In this document: in pieces, positions 60,301 through 64,000 of the stretch
How the letters are laid out: every line of letters starts with the position of its first letter
Position numbering within the stretch: the first letter of the stretch is position 1
Origin: Pleurodeles waltl
Lineage: Eukaryota; Chordata; Amphibia; Caudata; Salamandridae
Reading direction: 5' to 3'
DNA length: 64,000 nucleotides
NCBI RefSeq assembly: GCF_031143425.1
Contig: NC_090440.1
Span: 1,273,279,123-1,273,343,122, forward strand
Made by a program: the position numbers and the translations under genes
Notes under the pieces: generated by a model
Told to the model about the DNA's origin: nothing
Database searches by the model: none
What the model saw: only the letters and a program-made list of their open reading frames with translations

Positions 60301-60713
60301 ATGTCCCCACTAAGGCACCCCCGTTTCACTGATGAGGAGTTGAGGGTCATGGTGGAGGAAATAATCAGGGTAGAGCCACAGCTATTTAGAGGAGAGGTAC
60401 AGCAGATATCCTTTGCCAGGAAGATGGATGGCGGAGAATCGTGGATAGGGTGAACATCGTGCAACAGCACCCAAGAATAAGGGATGACATCAGGAAGAGG
60501 AGATACGACCTACGGGGGAAGGTGCATTCCATGGCAGCAAGGCACCAACTCACCATACAGAGGACTGGCGGTGGACCCCCACCTCCTTCCCCACAGCTCA
60601 CAGCATGGGAGGAGCAAGACTTGCCATTACTGCATCCTGAGGGACTCGGTGGAGTAGCCGGAGGACTGGACACTGTTAAGTCAATATTTACCACTTATCA
60701 CCCCCATACTTGA
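60301..60713 (+). pseudogene. Harbinger Myb/SANT-like protein 1, frameshifted
   Basis: The ATG at 60,301 starts RHPRFTDEELRVMVEEIIRVEP, matching the protein at 33,703. A small deletion near 60,430, compared with the first element, shifts frame. The remainder (DIRKRRYDLRGKVHS, then the Pro tract and WEEQDLPLLHPEGL) reads in the frame from 60,441. The splice donor after CACTG is GTTAAGT rather than GGTAAGT, so splicing is probably lost too. Confidence 0.8.
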
Positions 60714-61039
60714 ATGGCATCACACACCCTCACCCTCACTCCCATTACTACACTCCATCCCACACACTGCACCTACACATCTGACTAACCCCAATGCCAA
60801 ACCCTTCATGCCATACCAATTCATGGACAGCGCTCCCAGCCCTGCATGGACACACATCACTAAAGCATGCACATCATAGGGAAACTAACAATCCCACAAT
60901 ACATCACCATACACAAACAAAGGTGGCAGAGCAACAGCAACAATAGATGGGAAGCCAGGGATGTACAATATGTCACAGTCATGAAGCATAATACATCACT
61001 TACATCCCCACTGATGCCCCAGCCAATGTCAGCGGAGAG

Positions 61040-61830
61040 GAGGTGCCATGACTATCCAGTGCCTCAACAGAAGATGCCCACAGTGATGACAGTAACTCTG
61101 GACTGCAGGATCTGGATCAACAACCTGGCCCATCAGGGACCACTGGACAGTCGGTTACCCCAGCCCACTCCCAGTCCACCACAGAACCTCCCCCCTCAGT
61201 ATCCAAACCACAGCACCCACTCATCATCCCCATACCTCTGTCCCCAGGACATGTCAATCAGCAGTGTGCCCACCTGTACAGGGACCCTAGTCCACACCTC
61301 GCCCCCAAGACAATCAGTGACCTGGGATCAGTGGCAGCGGGCACACTGTTCAGGTGACAGAGGCACAGGCCAACAGGGACACTAGGAGGACAACTGTGTG
61401 CCAGGGAGAGGACAGGCTCGGGGAACCAACTCTCCACGAGGCACTGTCCGAGATCCTGGGAGCCTCCCAACATTCCCAGGACATGTTGGGCCAGATCCTA
61501 GACAACATGCAGGCGAACAGGCAGCTGCAGGAGGAACAGTGAGGACTTGCAGGCCATCAACATCACCTTCATCTCTATAACAGGGGTCCTGGCAGACATG
61601 GCCAATATCATGAAGGGAGCATCAGCACAGCAGTGGGCCCCTACCACTAACCAGTCCATTGACCAGCCTCCCACTTCCGCTGCAGCTAGTGTGCAGGAGA
61701 CCCTGCCACAGGAACCATAAGCCACCAGCACCCCTCCCCCTGCAGAATGTGAACCACCTCACAAACGTTCCCTGCGACCCATACAGAAGCAACAGACTCT
61801 TGCCAAGACCACCACCAGGAAATGAGACTC
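61040..61830 (+). pseudogene. Probable downstream exon(s) of Myb/SANT-like protein 1
   Basis: Plus-strand pieces read QPGPSGTTGQSVTPAHSQS, then LHEALSEILGASQHSQDMLGQ followed by an NRQLQEEQ helix (61,430-61,542), then ending near CEPPHKRSLRPIQKQQ (about 61,745-61,800). An acidic and polar linker plus a C-terminal helix and basic tail is usual for these proteins. Frame changes are present. The counterpart appears deleted from the element at 33,103-40,492. Confidence 0.5.
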
Positions 61831-61982
61831 TCCTGATTGTCCCCCTTGTGTCCCACCCTGTCACCTTGTCCACTTTGAACTGCCTTTGCTTCCCTTTCTG
61901 TGGCCTCTTTGACACTGGACCTGTACTACTAACCAAACAGACTGCAACAATACCCTGGACTTACTTCTACCATCACCTCATT

Positions 61983-63024
61983 CTATTGCAATTTTCCCTC
62001 AATTTGACATATAACTGATGTTCTGTTGCCCTCAACCTCATCGCCTGCCTCCTCATCCTCACTGTCCTCAGGGTCCACTGCTGCCACAGGGGCATCTCCA
62101 GTCTCCTCCTCCTGCAGAAGAGATACATGCCGTCTGAGGGTCGGGTTGTGCAACATGCAACATGCCACTACTATCTAGCAGTCCTTCCCGGGTGAGTAGC
62201 ACAGGGATCCACCTGTCAGATGGAGGCACCTGAACCTGGCCTTGAGGAGCCCGAAGGTCCTCTTGATGATCCTTCTGGTTCGTCCATGTGCCTCATTGGA
62301 ACAATTCTCAGCCCCTGTCCTGGCATTCCTCACAGGGTCAGGAGCCACAATAGATTTAGGTAGCCAGAGTCACCTGCAAGTATTGATGGACAACATTTAA
62401 CCTTACACAATGCTATGGGGATAACACCTGAAGGCATACACTAACATACAGTGGGTGGGGACACTGGCTCACCTATTAGCCAGACCCTGTGACTCTGTAG
62501 TTGGGCCATCACATTTGGGATGTTGCTATTCCTCAGGACAAAGGTGTCATGCACCAACCCAGGATACTTGGCAGTGACGTGGGAGATGTACTGGTCCTCC
62601 AGGCAAACCATTTGCACATTCATTGAGTGGAAACTCTTACAATTCCTGAACACCATTCTGGCAAACGCTATATGTGTCCCGTCAATCACCCCAACATTAT
62701 TGGGGATATGTCCCATTGCATAGAATTCAGCTTTCACAGTGGCCAAATCTTCCACCTGGGGGAAAGCTATGTAGCTGCAAATGTGTTTCACCAGGGCAGA
62801 CAAAACTCTTGCCACCACAATTGAAAACATTGGCTGTGACATTTCTGCTGCCAAGCCCACTTACACTTGGCAGATAGCACTTGCACAAGAGGGGGGATTC
62901 CAGTTGGATGACGGATAGCTGAGATCAGGTCAGGCTCCAATTGGGCACACAGCTCTGTGATTGTGGCCCTGTCCAGCCTATAGGTGAATATAATGTGCCT
63001 GTCCTCCAGTGTAGCTAAGTCCAC
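61983..63024 (-). pseudogene. HARBI1-type transposase, decayed
   Basis: On the minus strand, LEDRHIIFTYRLDRATITEL (63,024 side) aligns with the transposase at 34,249-35,205. A deletion and frameshift near 62,860 follow. Then come MSQPMFSIVVARVLSALVKH, VGVIDGTHIAFARMVF (first Asp), and YPGLVHDTFVLR (second Asp). The Glu-motif region near 62,270 is broken. A C-terminal piece with CCMLHNPTLRRHVSLLQEEE lies at 62,168-61,983. The stretch between 62,170 and 62,460 carries stops. Confidence 0.8.
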
Positions 63025-63530
63025 AAGGGGTCTGTGGACGGGGGTTGTCTCCTCCTTCTATTCATCTGCAGCGGTAGGTATCTAAGGGACACAAGAGTGA
63101 GTACGCTGTCACAATTTGAACAATGGAACGACCACCTCAGTGTACATAGTGCATTTATGTGATGGGACAGTGGGAATGGCGAGGTATGTGCAAATCAAGG
63201 CAGTGACGCAGTTAAGGTTGATATGATCGTTGTCCACCAACATGAAATGGCAACCGCCTGTCATGTATGTAGGGACAGGTGGAAGTGAGGTAACTCTGCC
63301 GATGCTGGGCGTCGTGGCGGAAGGCGGTCTTGCACCGCCGTGCAATTCCTCATTGGATAATATGGGGCTCTATGGAGAACAGTGGCCAATGGGGATCAGC
63401 GCCGGCGGTGACGATGTACACCGCTGCAGACGTGACCACCATTTTCCATCAGATCCTCACTTGTTTCCTGACCTGCAACAGTAGAACACCTACACTGAGT
63501 GTGCTGCTGTGACCTGTGTCTGGAACCTAC

Positions 63531-64000
63531 CATGGCCCATGTGACCAGGGAAAGGGCCCCTACCTTCACTGCGGAGGAGTTGGAGTGATTGGTGGATGGG
63601 GTCTTACCCCAGTACAGACTGCTGTATGGGCCTCCAGACCAACAGGTGAGTATACCTTGGGCACGATGCATGTGTGAAGGATACAGGAAGATGTGTGTGC
63701 ATGCATCGTGTCATCGGGGGGTGTATTGGGGTGGTGTACATAGTGTTCTCCGGGAAATGTGTGTGCCAATGGTAATGGAAACAGGATTGGTGGGCCATAT
63801 GTGTGACAGGCTGTATTGTCTGTGTAATGGTGTCCTCCTGTCTGATTTACCTCTGCAGGTCAGCGCCCATCAAAAGATGAGATTATGGCATGCCATCGCC
63901 AAGGATGTGCGGGCCCCGGGGGTCTGCCCACTGTCGGAAACGGAGGGAGGACCTGGGACGCTGGGCACAGAAGACAGCGGAGGTCCAGCTGGGGATGGCC
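63531..64000 (+). pseudogene. Harbinger Myb/SANT-like protein 2, partial
   Basis: The ATG at 63,531 begins an exon like that at 35,742 (RERAPTFTAEELE), but an in-frame TGA at 63,585 replaces the following Lys. The exon still ends at CAG|GTGAGT near 63,645. The second exon begins after GCAG at about 63,859 (GTCAGCGCCCATC) and runs to the window end, with indels relative to the first element. The stop makes it non-functional. Confidence 0.8.

Larger units (their letters stand above)
59744..64000 (+). mobile_element. Second three-gene Harbinger element, cut by the window end
   Basis: It starts GGCCCTCATTTTAACATTGG, nearly the same terminus as 33,103, preceded by TAT. The gene order matches the first element: Myb/SANT-like 1 (plus), transposase (minus), Myb/SANT-like 2 (plus). 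All visible genes are damaged. It retains a region (61,040-61,830) that the first element lacks. The right end is outside the window. Confidence 0.85.

Overview
This window is repeat-dense vertebrate DNA. The best guess is a giant-genome salamander (a newt such as Pleurodeles). That is an inference from the abundance of piggyBac and PIF/Harbinger elements and their MITEs, a 12-kb DNA transposon, degraded L1 and LTR elements, and the absence of any recognisable host gene. No rRNA, tRNA, CRISPR or prokaryotic operon structure was seen. Almost everything identified is a mobile element or is derived from one, and many are nested.

Layout. 1-632 and 13,054-about 18,150: remains of an endogenous retrovirus (Env-like reading frames plus LTR-like sequence). 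633-13,053: a 12.4-kb piggyBac element inserted at TTAA inside the Env-like frame. It has a battery of perfect hairpins, a 173-bp hairpin array, an intact 597-aa transposase, a 28-bp minisatellite, about 6 kb of 373-bp satellite with a higher-order period, and a unique right arm. 18,185-20,300: a Harbinger MITE and a 5'-inverted L1. 20,539-24,030: two about 0.9-kb MITEs in inverted orientation around 1.7 kb. 24,655-27,110: a second, deleted copy of the piggyBac family on the minus strand, embedded in CT-rich sequence. 27,346-30,681: four more MITEs. 30,682-33,102: AT-rich, nothing recognised.

33,103-40,492: a 7.4-kb Harbinger element with three genes: a Myb/SANT-like protein, a frameshifted HARBI1-type transposase on the minus strand, and a second, spliced 294-aa Myb/SANT-like protein divergent from the transposase. 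Several minisatellites follow. 40,497-44,619: a 4.1-kb noncoding element with LTR-like TG...CA ends. 44,620-53,500: an L1 ORF2 split by a third copy of the piggyBac family (45,502-52,859), which is itself split by a 1.7-kb solo-LTR candidate. 54,719-55,610: another MITE. 57,423-about 59,740: a HARBI1 pseudogene from a different Harbinger lineage. 59,744-64,000: a second three-gene Harbinger element, decayed and cut by the window end.

The most unusual object is the piggyBac family. Three independent copies carry the same satellite, and all three show the same head-to-head inversion of the monomer next to the transposase or hairpin module. The satellite therefore appears to be a structural part of the transposon rather than a later intrusion. 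Only the 633-13,053 copy keeps a transposase with all three catalytic aspartates.
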